Of a stretch of DNA of 64,000 nucleotides, positions 26,059 to 34,109 are shown piece by piece. The DNA is from CAZCVI01 sp964502145 (GTDB lineage Bacteria; Acidobacteriota; Aminicenantia; UBA2199): positions 62,001 through 126,000 of the forward strand of contig CAZCVI010000009.1 in assembly GCA_964502145.1 (NCBI GenBank). The letters are read 5' to 3'. The notes beneath the pieces were generated by a model, which saw nothing but the letters and a program-made list of their open reading frames with translations, ran no database searches and was not told where the DNA came from. The position numbers and the translations under genes were made by a program. Numbering within the stretch: the first letter of the stretch is position 1; each line of letters starts with the position of its first letter.

Positions 26059-26744
26059 ACGCGGAATTTATAGCCAACGCCTCGGACAGTTTCGATAAAA
26101 CGACCCAACGGGGCGAGTTTTTTTCTTAGCCCGGAGACCTGATAATCCACGATTCGTTCGGTCACATCATAATTATCGATCCTGATATAATCCAATACCT
26201 GGGCACGGGAAAAAACAATATTGGGTTTGCGCGCCAAGAGTACCAGCAAGTCGAATTCGGTTTTAGTCAGGTCGACTGTTTCGCCATCGATTCGGAGTTC
26301 ATGGGCATTTAAGTCGATCGTTAAGCGGTTAAAATTCAAAATATTCGTTTGGGTATCGGTAGTGTCGCTTTTTAGCTTGCGGCGTAGTACTGCCTGGATA
26401 CGGGCAATCAGTATGGCCGGTTCAAAGGGTTTGGTAATATAATCGTCGGCATATTGCGCCAGTCCTTTGGTAATATCCGTGATCAATCCTTTCCCGGTTA
26501 ACATGATGATAAAAATCCGCGCGGTTTGCGGGTCCCGTTTCAGAATTTTACAAACTTCAAACCCGTCGATTCCTGGGAGCATTAAATCCAGAAGCAGCAA
26601 GTCGGGTTTCTCCTTTGCCGCCAAGCGAACCGCTTCTTCACCGGTCCGGGTGGTCGTGACGGAAAAGCCCTCTTTTTCAAGTATATACGCAATGCTTTTT
26701 TGAAGGCTGACTTCATCCTCCACAAAGAGTATTTTGCAATTCAT
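26055..26744 (-). CDS. OmpR/PhoB-family response regulator
   Basis: 229 residues. Receiver with FVEDE at 7-11 and acceptor Asp53 in LLDLMLPGIDG, then a winged-helix DNA-binding domain (LTKTEFDLLVLLARKPNIVF, VDYQVSGLRKKL, ETVRGVGYKF). Partner of the overlapping hybrid kinase. The divergently transcribed ammonium-transporter gene begins ~180 bp away, so it is a plausible target, though no site is demonstrated. Confidence 0.93.
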   Translation of the reverse strand: MNCKILFVEDEVSLQKSIAYILEKEGFSVTTTRTGEEAVRLAAKEKPDLLLLDLMLPGIDGFEVCKILKRDPQTARIFIIMLTGKGLITDITKGLAQYADDYITKPFEPAILIARIQAVLRRKLKSDTTDTQTNILNFNRLTIDLNAHELRIDGETVDLTKTEFDLLVLLARKPNIVFSRAQVLDYIRIDNYDVTERIVDYQVSGLRKKLAPLGRFIETVRGVGYKFRV

Positions 26745-26783
26745 GGTAGGTCCTGTATCGTATGGAATAGATATTATATAGGT

Positions 26784-26811
26784 ATTATAATACCATTTTT
26801 ATCTGACTCAA
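26784..26811 (-). promoter_or_regulatory. Sigma-70-like promoter of the two-component operon
   Basis: Minus strand TTGAGT (26806-26811), 16-bp spacer, TATAAT (26784-26789), about 40 bp before the response-regulator ATG. Confidence 0.5.
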
Positions 26812-26921
26812 GCAAGAAAAAACAAAAATCCAATTAAATCCAAATAAAACCACAATAATCATAGGATAAAGTTTGCCATATCACTCGAATAAAACGCGAT
26901 TAAATAAATAGGAGGTAATCG

Positions 26922-28136
26922 ATGATTAATTCAGGAAATGCTGGTTTTATGATTCTTGCTGCCAGCCTGGTCATGTTGATGACACCGGGGTTGGCCTTTT
27001 TTTACGGTGGACTGGTGGGCAGAAAGAATGTGTTGACAATAATGATTCAGAGTTTTGTTTCCATGGGCATAACCACTGTATTGTGGTTTATCTGTGGATA
27101 TTCTTTATGTTTTAGCGGTGATGTGGGTGGAATAATCGGAAATCTGGACAAGGCATTTTTTCAAGGTATTACTCTGACCCAGATGTTTGGCAACGGTGCC
27201 ACAGGTGTGCCTGAGTTTGTGTTTCTGACGTACCAGATGATGTTCGCCATCATTACACCCGCTTTAATTACCGGTGCGTTTACCAACCGTGTCACTTTCA
27301 AAGCGTATATTGTGTTCCTGTTGGGATGGTTGCTTTTTGTGTATTTCCCATTCGTGCATATGATATGGGGTGGGGGGCTTCTGGCCAAATGGGGGGTCCT
27401 AGATTTTGCAGGTGGCATTGTGGTTCATGCGATAGCTGGTATGGCAGCTTTGGCATCCGTATTCTTTGTGGGAAAAAGGCGTGTTGAAGATAAAGGCATG
27501 CACAGTATCCCACTGGTCGCGCTGGGTACTGGGTTGCTGTGGTTTGGATGGTATGGCTTTAATGCGGGTTCAGAACTTCAAGTAGACCATGTCACGGCAA
27601 TGGCCTTTATTAATACGGATTTGGCCGCTTCATTTGCCGCTGTAACCTGGTTAGCTATCGAATGGTATAGAGCAAAAAGACCAAAATTCGTGGGTTTATT
27701 GACCGGTGCAGTAGCTGGGTTGGCTACCATTACCCCGGCTGCCGGTTATGTTACGCCCCTCATGGCATGTATTATTGGAATATTGGCCGGAATTATATGC
27801 TATATTGCCATCTCTCTCAAAAACAAATTTAAATGGGACGATGCCCTGGATGTATGGGGTGTTCATGGCGTAGGTGGTATGTCTGGGGTTGTTCTGCTGG
27901 GAGTATTCGCCTCCACGGTGGCTAATCCTGCTGGCGTTGACGGTCTGTTGCGAGGGAATGTCTCCTTCTTTTTCAAGGAAGTCATAGCTGTTCTGGGTGC
28001 AGGGCTTTATGCGTTCCTATTTACTTATGGGATGCTGTGGCTTATCAACAAGTTCACCCCCGTAAAAGTCAGCGACAAAGACGAAGAGGATGGCTTAGAC
28101 ATGGCACTTCACGGAGAAACAGCCTATGAATTTTAA
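26922..28136 (+). CDS. amt: Ammonium transporter, Amt family
   Basis: 404 residues with about eleven membrane helices. Family hallmarks are MTPGLAFFYGGLVGRKN, DFAGGIVVHAIAGMAALA (with the first pore histidine region), LLWFGWYGFNAGSE and DVWGVHGVGGMSGVVLLG (second pore histidine). It conducts ammonium/ammonia across the inner membrane for nitrogen assimilation. The ribosome site AGGAGG lies 6 bases before the ATG. No glnB/glnK gene is adjacent, which is unusual since the pair is normally linked. A perfect terminator hairpin follows. Confidence 0.95.
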   Translation: MINSGNAGFMILAASLVMLMTPGLAFFYGGLVGRKNVLTIMIQSFVSMGITTVLWFICGYSLCFSGDVGGIIGNLDKAFFQGITLTQMFGNGATGVPEFVFLTYQMMFAIITPALITGAFTNRVTFKAYIVFLLGWLLFVYFPFVHMIWGGGLLAKWGVLDFAGGIVVHAIAGMAALASVFFVGKRRVEDKGMHSIPLVALGTGLLWFGWYGFNAGSELQVDHVTAMAFINTDLAASFAAVTWLAIEWYRAKRPKFVGLLTGAVAGLATITPAAGYVTPLMACIIGILAGIICYIAISLKNKFKWDDALDVWGVHGVGGMSGVVLLGVFASTVANPAGVDGLLRGNVSFFFKEVIAVLGAGLYAFLFTYGMLWLINKFTPVKVSDKDEEDGLDMALHGETAYEF

Positions 28137-28182
28137 GTTACTAACAATGCTCGTTTAGTCACATTATAAGATAAACATTTAG

Positions 28183-28227
28183 GCGCAGAGTCTCTGTAAA
28201 ATCAGAGACTCTGCGCTGTTTTTTTTG
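28183..28227 (+). terminator. Rho-independent terminator of amt
   Basis: Perfect 14-bp stem GCGCAGAGTCTCTG with its complement (28203-28216) around a 6-base loop, followed by TGTTTTTTTTG. It begins 47 bases after the amt stop. Confidence 0.92.
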
Positions 28228-28337
28228 TGGACGATATGGACAGAGTGGACGACATGGACGATGTGGAACAAAAACAAAAGCATTTATTTGTCCATATCGT
28301 CCACACCGATTTTGGATATTTGGCGATGAATCCAGGA
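28226..28337. repeat. Palindromic repeat of 9-bp TGGACNNNN units, copy 2
   Basis: The left arm has TGGACGATA, TGGACAGAG, TGGACGACA and TGGACGATG; the right arm is shorter (GTCCATATCGTCCAC). An outer GATGAATCCAGG ends the element, matching the copy at 47801. The left arm directly abuts the amt terminator. Confidence 0.8.
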
Positions 28338-28458
28338 CAACCTCCCGCTATTGACTTTCACCCGCAGTTCCTTTAATATTTTCATATGGTAAATAGAAAA
28401 GATAATTTTATCATCGGCTTCACCGGTGTAGCGATCCGGTATTGGAGGAAAAACTAAG

Positions 28459-29316
28459 ATGAAACGCTTTGTAAAACGATATATGCCCGATTCCATAAAA
28501 TCTCTATTCCGTCGCCTTTATTATCGTTTCCCAGTTTTACGGCGCATCTATTATCTCCCGGTCAACCTGTGGGAATGGCTACAAGGAAAGCGAAAAGGAT
28601 TGCGACCGCCACGTTCAAAGATTTTTGTGGGGGATGGGAATTTCGAGATTATTGGTCAGGAATTTTTGAATTATTTTATTGAGTTGTGTCATTTGAAACC
28701 CACAGATAAAGTTCTGGAAGTAGGGTGTGGAATCGGGCGTATGGCCATACCTTTGACACGTTATCTGAATAATCAAGGCACTTACATTGGAATGGATATC
28801 GTGCCCGAAGGTATAACTTGGTGCCAGCGTAAGATCACCCCCCAGTTTCCCAATTTTACTTTTTTTCTATCTGACATTTACAATGATCAATACAACCCAA
28901 AGGGACGTTTGCCAGTGATGGAGTATGTTTTTCCATTGGCTGATGGTTCGTTTGATTTCGTATTCTTAACCTCCGTTTTCACCCACATGTTGCGGGCGGA
29001 TATCGATCACTATCTGGCGGAGATTAGCCGGGTATTAAAACCAGGAGGCCGATGCTTGATTACTTTTTTTCTACTTAATGACGAAACCCTGGTTTTGTTA
29101 AAAACCAGAGATCATCCGTTCAAGTATACTTATGAAGACTGCTTGGTTATTGACAGCAAAATGCCCGAAGCGAGTATCGCCCACCCGGAACAAAAAATCC
29201 GCGCGCTCTGTCTGTCCCACCAGCTCAAAATCGTGGAACCGATTCTCTACGGCAATTGGAGCGGCAGGGAGAAATACGTATCTTCCCAGGACATGCTTTT
29301 GGCTGTAAAAATTTAA
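28459..29316 (+). CDS. Class I SAM-dependent methyltransferase
   Basis: 285 residues. A basic N-terminal stretch (1-60) precedes the Rossmann methyltransferase: motif I VLEVGCGIGRMA, then GMDIVPEGITWC, ADGSFDFVFLTSVFTHM and a post-motif ISRVLKPGGRCLITF. The target is unknown; the Methyltransf_11 family often acts on small molecules, sugars or lipids. AGGAGG lies 13 bases upstream of the ATG, and the gene stands alone. Confidence 0.85.
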   Translation: MKRFVKRYMPDSIKSLFRRLYYRFPVLRRIYYLPVNLWEWLQGKRKGLRPPRSKIFVGDGNFEIIGQEFLNYFIELCHLKPTDKVLEVGCGIGRMAIPLTRYLNNQGTYIGMDIVPEGITWCQRKITPQFPNFTFFLSDIYNDQYNPKGRLPVMEYVFPLADGSFDFVFLTSVFTHMLRADIDHYLAEISRVLKPGGRCLITFFLLNDETLVLLKTRDHPFKYTYEDCLVIDSKMPEASIAHPEQKIRALCLSHQLKIVEPILYGNWSGREKYVSSQDMLLAVKI

Positions 29317-29372
29317 ATATAAACTTCGACTGTCCCGTTATATTTATTGGTATATGCAAAAAAAAGCCACTA

Positions 29373-29381
29373 TGGTATAAT
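29373..29381 (+). promoter_or_regulatory. Extended -10 promoter of the TIR operon
   Basis: TGGTATAAT, identical to the element before the AlbA_2 pair and the 59101 gene, 30 bp upstream of the first TIR gene; GGAGTG at 29392 is the ribosome-site candidate. Confidence 0.5.
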
Positions 29382-29410
29382 AATATAGAATGGAGTGATA
29401 GCGAGACAAA

Positions 29411-30019
29411 ATGAGCTACCAATACGATGTCTTTTTAAGTTACAACCGAAAGTTCCCCCACGGTCAGTGGGTAGATGAGATTTTTTATCCATTGTTTGTT
29501 CCCTACCTGGAAGATGCCCTGAATCAAAAAGTATTGATATTCAAAGACACCGAAGAGATTAATACCGGTTCTGCTTGGCCCCATAGATTAAAGAATGCAG
29601 CCGTCCATTCGAAATGTATGGTATCCATTTTTTCGCCCGCTTATTTTCTTTCGGAATGGTGCATGAAAGAATTTGCCATCATGTTTTACCGGCAAAAGCA
29701 ATTGGGATATTTAACACAAAAAAACCCTGATGGATTGATTGTTCCCGTTAAAATCTTCGATGGTGAGCATTTCCCTGAGTATGCAAATTTTTTGCAGATG
29801 TTAGATTGTCGGGATTTATTTCTTGTCGGCGAGGGAATGAAGCAGGCAAAATCTTATATGGATTTGCAAACACGCTTACAGAGATGGGTCTACAATGTAG
29901 CTAAAGTTATAAAAAACGCCCCGGAATGGGACAACCAATGGCTGGAGAAGCATTGGTTGGAACCACTGGCGGCTAAAAAAAACTGGGCAGCAATACAAGA
30001 GGAGAAACCAATCCTATGA
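29411..30019 (+). CDS. TIR-domain protein
   Basis: 202 residues, almost entirely one TIR domain. It begins YDVFLSYNRKFPHGQWVDEI, then KVLIFKDTEEINTGSAWPHRL and SIFSPAYFLSEWCMKEF. Glu87 in WCMKEF aligns with the catalytic glutamate of NAD-cleaving TIR enzymes such as SARM1, so NADase or related activity is possible. No membrane segment. First gene of a three-gene operon: its stop overlaps the next start (ATGA). Bacterial TIR proteins act in several antiphage systems (Thoeris, CBASS-TIR, Pycsar-TIR), but none of the signal synthases of those systems is present here. Confidence 0.88.
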   Translation: MSYQYDVFLSYNRKFPHGQWVDEIFYPLFVPYLEDALNQKVLIFKDTEEINTGSAWPHRLKNAAVHSKCMVSIFSPAYFLSEWCMKEFAIMFYRQKQLGYLTQKNPDGLIVPVKIFDGEHFPEYANFLQMLDCRDLFLVGEGMKQAKSYMDLQTRLQRWVYNVAKVIKNAPEWDNQWLEKHWLEPLAAKKNWAAIQEEKPIL

Positions 30020-31485
30020 GTCAAGTCATAACTTTTTATTCTTTTAAAGGCGGTGTTGGTCGTACCATGGCGTTGGCTAACGTGGCAGTTCTATTGTCGC
30101 AATGGGGATATAAAACGTTAGTTGTTGACTGGGACCTGGAAGCACCTGGGCTGGAAAATTTCTTCAAAGAATATATCAATTTAGAAAAGATTTCCAAAAG
30201 AAAAGGCCTGATCGAATTGTTAAATCCCAAAGATGCAACTGAAAAAAAATTTACCTGGAAGGACTTGCGGATTCCAGTATTCATTCCTGAAGGTCAGGAG
30301 CCCATTCACCTGCTCACTGCTGGCGACCGCAGCAACGGCTATTACGACAGAGTGAGAAATTTTGATATTGATCTGTTCTATAAAAAGCAGGACGGCGGGC
30401 AAAAGATTGAACAACTGCGGGAGGAATGGAAAGCAGAATACGATTTCGTTCTGGTGGATAGCCGTACCGGTATTACCGACAATGGAGGTATTTGTACTAT
30501 TCAACTCCCAGACATCCTTGTCTTGCTTTTTACCGCCACGGACATAGGACTAAATGGGATATTGGATGTCGCTCAGCGGGCAGTTAAAGCCCAACAGTCA
30601 CTCGCTTTCGAACGCTTTAAATTGCTAGCCCTGCCCGTTCCCACCCGCCTTGAAACCGCTCTTGAATTTAAACTATCGCAAGAGTGGATGAATAAATTTT
30701 CAAAAGAATTGGAGCCCCTCTATTATGATTGGCTACCAATCAATGTGGACCGTCTGCAATTCGTTGAATTAACTAAGATTCCTTCTGTTCCATATTTTAA
30801 TTTCGGAGAAAAACTTCCGGTCATTGAACAGGGCGTCAACGATCCGGCTGGCCTGGGATATGCATACGAGACTATCACCGCCCTTCTGGCAAACAACTTC
30901 CAATCCATCCAAGACCTGATGAATAACCGTGATGCATTCATCCATATGGCTGCCAGTAACCGGGGTACAATAATCAAAAGGAAATCCAATCCTAAAGTAA
31001 CCAATCAACCAGTTAAAATTTTTATTTCCTATTCCCATAAAGAAAAAGCGATTAAAAGTATACTGGAATATTATCTGGAAATACTTAAAACAAAAGGATT
31101 GGCCACCTTTTGGTCAGATGAAAAACTTTTGCCGGGTATGAAGTGGTCTGAAGAGATTGAAAAGAATATCTCTGACTCCCAGGTTTTCTTAATTTTATTA
31201 AGTAAAAACTATCTCTCCCCTACCACTTCAGCGGAATTGCAGCAAATAGAAAATTTTGGAAAACAAAAGAATATCCTGATAATTCCAATTGTACTCGACG
31301 ATTCCACTTGGTATCAGGACACCTTTTTAAAAGATCGTTTTTCAATATGGATGGATTACGCGACAATAAATACCCATGTAAACTGGGAGGAGGCTCTTTT
31401 TGAAGTTGTTCAACAGATTGAAAAATCAATTCTTTTATATCAACAACAAATCAATGAAACAAAACCTATAGGAGAAGTGAAATGA
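30016..31485 (+). CDS. ParA/MinD-like P-loop protein fused to a C-terminal TIR domain
   Basis: 489 residues. The N-terminal ~320 residues are a SIMIBI ATPase: KGGVGRTMALANVA at 11-24, DWDLEAPGLENFF, DFVLVDSRTGITDN. In the P-loop the usual GKT lysine is Arg (KGGVGRT) while the first, signature lysine is kept. Residues 333-475 are a TIR domain (VKIFISYSHKEKAIKSIL, FWSDEKLLPGMKW, FLILLSKNYLSP) with Glu407 at the putative catalytic place. KGGVGRT ATPases accompany TIR-like proteins in FxSxx-COOH-type actinobacterial systems, a suggestive but distant parallel. Both ends overlap neighbours by four bases, so the three products are probably made in fixed ratio. Confidence 0.88.
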   Translation: MSQVITFYSFKGGVGRTMALANVAVLLSQWGYKTLVVDWDLEAPGLENFFKEYINLEKISKRKGLIELLNPKDATEKKFTWKDLRIPVFIPEGQEPIHLLTAGDRSNGYYDRVRNFDIDLFYKKQDGGQKIEQLREEWKAEYDFVLVDSRTGITDNGGICTIQLPDILVLLFTATDIGLNGILDVAQRAVKAQQSLAFERFKLLALPVPTRLETALEFKLSQEWMNKFSKELEPLYYDWLPINVDRLQFVELTKIPSVPYFNFGEKLPVIEQGVNDPAGLGYAYETITALLANNFQSIQDLMNNRDAFIHMAASNRGTIIKRKSNPKVTNQPVKIFISYSHKEKAIKSILEYYLEILKTKGLATFWSDEKLLPGMKWSEEIEKNISDSQVFLILLSKNYLSPTTSAELQQIENFGKQKNILIIPIVLDDSTWYQDTFLKDRFSIWMDYATINTHVNWEEALFEVVQQIEKSILLYQQQINETKPIGEVK

Positions 31486-32675
31486 TTGCTGAAATAAGCC
31501 AAGAAGATTTAAATGTATGGGCGGATTATATCCTGAACCATTCTTTGGGGGGCATTAAACCGGATGATATCGTGATGCTTAAAGGGGAACATATCACCTG
31601 GCCATTAATGTCTATTTTGCAAGATAAAATTTTTGCCGCAGGCGCCATTGCCGATATCAACATGGTCGCACCGGATAATAATCGCGGCCAAGTGTGGGGC
31701 GCTTCCATTGCCAAACACGGCACGGTCGAACAAATCCACCGGGTACCCGCTTGGCATGGGCAACGTTACAATGCTATGACCAAATATATCGAAATCCTGG
31801 GCGCAGAAAACCCAGCCCTCTTCGCCAACCTGCCCAGCGAAACATCCACGGAACTGGTCAAAGCAGATAACCCCTTCAAATCCATCCGTCTCTCCAAACC
31901 CTGGATTCTAACGCTCTACCCGACACAAGGTTTTGCCGACATGGAAGGGTTGTCGCTGGAAAAATACACGGATATCATTGTCAAAGCCTCTACTACAGAC
32001 CACAAAGTGCTGGGAGAAATCGAGGAACCGCTGGCCCAACTGATGGAAAAAACCAAAAAGGTCCGCATTCTGACCCATTGTGCCAAAACAAACCGCAACC
32101 TGGAATTGGAAATGAATATCGCAACACGCAGGGTCACCCGTTGCGTGGGCAAACGGAACTTCCCGGACGGCGAAATCTTCACCAGCCCTGATGCCAACTC
32201 GGTGAACGGTGAAATCTTCGTGGACCTGCCAGTTTTCTACAACGGCGTAACCATCCAGGGCATTTACCTGCATTTTAAAGACGGGGTTATTATCGAATAC
32301 GATGCCCAAAAAGAAAATGAAACACTGGCCAAGATTATCGAAACAGACGAGGGCTCACATCGGTTGGGTGAAGTCGCGCTGGGCATGAACAGTGGTTTAC
32401 AAACAGCCCTGCAACACCCGCTTTTCGTGGAAAAAGTAGGCGGTACATTGCACATTGCTATTGGTGAAAGTTACCCGGAAAGTTATGTGGCGAATCCAGC
32501 ATCAGAAGAAGGGAAAGCCCTGCTGGAGAAATACCACCAGGAGGGTATCATCAATAAATCGTCGCAACACGTGGATATTGTCACCGATTTCAGACCCGGT
32601 GGCGCAGGAATCGCAGTCTACTTTGACGACACCCAACTGGAAATAAAAGATAATATCTGGAGCATCCCCAAATAA
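31482..32675 (+). CDS. M29-family metal-dependent aminopeptidase
   Basis: 397 residues, the usual length for the thermophilic aminopeptidase family M29 (AmpS/PepS). Seen are the family landmarks GEIFTSPDANSVNGEIFVD, a metal-ligand block DEGSHRLGEVALGMNSGL, HIAIGESYPES and QHVDIVTD near the C-terminus, supplying the His and Asp ligands. It removes N-terminal residues from peptides using two metal ions and is cytoplasmic. Its ATG overlaps the stop of the ParA-TIR gene (ATGA), which is unusual for a peptidase normally found alone. It may be an effector or processing enzyme of the TIR module, or simply a passenger; the tight overlap favours the first. Confidence 0.9.
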   Translation: MIAEISQEDLNVWADYILNHSLGGIKPDDIVMLKGEHITWPLMSILQDKIFAAGAIADINMVAPDNNRGQVWGASIAKHGTVEQIHRVPAWHGQRYNAMTKYIEILGAENPALFANLPSETSTELVKADNPFKSIRLSKPWILTLYPTQGFADMEGLSLEKYTDIIVKASTTDHKVLGEIEEPLAQLMEKTKKVRILTHCAKTNRNLELEMNIATRRVTRCVGKRNFPDGEIFTSPDANSVNGEIFVDLPVFYNGVTIQGIYLHFKDGVIIEYDAQKENETLAKIIETDEGSHRLGEVALGMNSGLQTALQHPLFVEKVGGTLHIAIGESYPESYVANPASEEGKALLEKYHQEGIINKSSQHVDIVTDFRPGGAGIAVYFDDTQLEIKDNIWSIPK

Positions 32676-32726
32676 TAAAAAATCTTTGTAACTGTTCAGC
32701 CCATAGGTAATAGATGAAAGAAAGAA

Positions 32727-32820
32727 AAAGATTTGCCCACGAATTACACGAATGATCACGAATTTATCGGAAAAAAAACGTTTATTTCCTTTTAATTCGT
32801 GACAATTCGTGGAATTCGGT
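32727..32820. repeat. Intergenic palindrome, CGAATT family, copy 4
   Basis: GCCCACGAATTACACGAATG arm, A-rich loop and an AATTCGTGACAATTCGTGG arm, 51 bases after the aminopeptidase stop. More diverged than the copies behind the LRR genes, so it is an independent, older insertion. Confidence 0.8.
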
Positions 32821-32905
32821 TATGCCGGGTACAAAACCCTGCCAATCTATCCAATTGTGAGGTATTGGAAATGTTAATTAGTCGTATGACATTTAGTCGC
32901 GCGCT

Positions 32906-33445
32906 GGCGTGTGCAAGAGACAGGTGACCAATCACGCGAAACACCGCGGTCAAGCAAGAAATCGCAAGGCGAGAGCGGATGGTATCCGCTCCACGACGAA
33001 GACGCGAGCCCTAACGCAAGTGAACTCATTACGGCCTCGTTACACGAACCGATGACGGTCAAGCTGCCGGATATGCTGAAACCTATCATTCATGGGGAAG
33101 AAACGATTAGATGCACCTGTGAAGTCATCCGGGGGATTGGAGAGAGCGCGTGTCGAAAGATCGGCAACAGGTCCCGGGAGACCCGCCCCAGTGTATCAAC
33201 GGAGAGGAATCCGTGATACAAGGGCACATGGGAATCAATAACCATGTATCTTGCTGGCGGCGGGAGTCAGAGCGGTCCATAGTAGCGAAGAAGCGGGGTA
33301 ATTCCCGTGGAGCCAAGGGACTGTACGTTAGTCATGTATCCAACAAGAGAGTGAGAACCGCTTGAGCGAAAAACGCTTCACCACGGAAATAAATTTTCAC
33401 TGTCGAGATGGACACTATACCGTGAAGCCAAGCAGGAAAGTTAAC
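32906..33445 (+). mobile_element. Truncated group II intron, 5' half
   Basis: The sequence has the texture of bacterial group II intron domains I-IV: CAGGTGACCAATCACGCGAA, GGATATGCTGAAACC, GGCAACAGGTCCCGGGAG and GCGGTCCATAGTAGCGAAGA, the last leading into the start of an intron-encoded reverse transcriptase. No reverse-transcriptase core, domain V or domain VI is found downstream, so the 3' part is lost. The left boundary is only approximate. It lies directly before a deleted ATPase gene, which may have been its insertion target. Confidence 0.7.
33150..33365 (+). pseudogene. N-terminal remnant of group II intron reverse transcriptase/maturase
   Basis: 71 codons with VPGDPP, CWRRESERSIVAKKRGNSRG and AKGLYVSHVS, the typical leader of intron-encoded proteins ahead of the RT domain. 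The frame stops at TGA 33363. No RT motifs (such as YADD) occur in any frame downstream, so it is inactive. Confidence 0.65.
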
Positions 33446-33450
33446 GGAGG

Positions 33451-33941
33451 AGCAGATACTCCGATTTTTTTGACGTACCTGTGACCGAAGTGACCGCTTT
33501 TCTGAGCGCGCAACTGGCAGAAGGAAATCCTTTTTATGTCAGTTCTATCTTATGTTCCCAATTCCCAGACAAAGATTTAACCACTTTGGAAGGATTGGTG
33601 CGCACCCTGGAATTTGAAACCTTAAACGATAACGGGGAGATCAAATCTACCTGGATGACTTATGTGAATTCGGCCTTCAACCAAGTTAACAATAAAATTT
33701 CCAAGAATATTGTGTTGTATTTATGTAAAAATAGAGACCATGAGGTCACCCGCAAAGAGTTATTGGAAAAATTACATCTGGATATGACGGATGGCGAATT
33801 AGAGTTCAAACTCAAAGCTCTAATAAAAGCCGATATTATCCTCCAAGGAGCGACCAACTACGATTACCACGGGAAGTGGAAGACTTCCTTCGTGAAAAAA
33901 GTATCGCCTATACGGAAGATGAACGCTGGTTGGAGCTTTAA
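33451..33941 (+). pseudogene. Internally deleted copy of the ATPase/PD-(D/E)XK gene seen at 60433
   Basis: From about 33457 the frame reads YSDFFDVPVTEV and continues collinear with the ATPase at 60433-62193 (LYLCKNRDHEVTRKELLEKL against LYLCQNRDHEVTRQELLDNL) up to TNYDYHG at ~33872. It then jumps, in another frame, to the protein's very end (SIAYTEDERWLEL, stop 33939-33941), losing roughly 200 codons including the nuclease domain. The N-terminal ATPase half is missing too, replaced by the intron fragment. It is a dead gene. Confidence 0.8.
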
Positions 33942-34003
33942 AGGTTTTTTAACCACAGATTACACAGATTCAAATGATTTCCCAGATTAAAAAGAAAAAA
34001 GTC

Positions 34004-34047
34004 GCTGTAACGAAATAACCCGATTATTTTTGATGGTATTTCGTTAC
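34004..34047. repeat. Hairpin repeat related to the 51-bp ends of the 8.7-9.9 kb segment
   Basis: GCTGTAACGAAATAACCCGA matches the 51-bp repeats (about 32 of 40 bases). Here it forms a perfect 11-bp palindrome, GTAACGAAATA with TATTTCGTTAC. Like the copy at 9892 it follows a truncated ATPase gene. Confidence 0.65.
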
Positions 34048-34109
34048 GCTCCCTTTGTCGATTTAATTCCGGGCGCAACTGTTCAATAGCAGTAATTGAT
34101 CATAGTCCC

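Noticed and set aside
29411..31485. Thoeris, CBASS or Pycsar system
   Set aside because: TIR proteins are present, but no SIR2 effector, cyclic-nucleotide synthase or accessory genes of those systems lie nearby.
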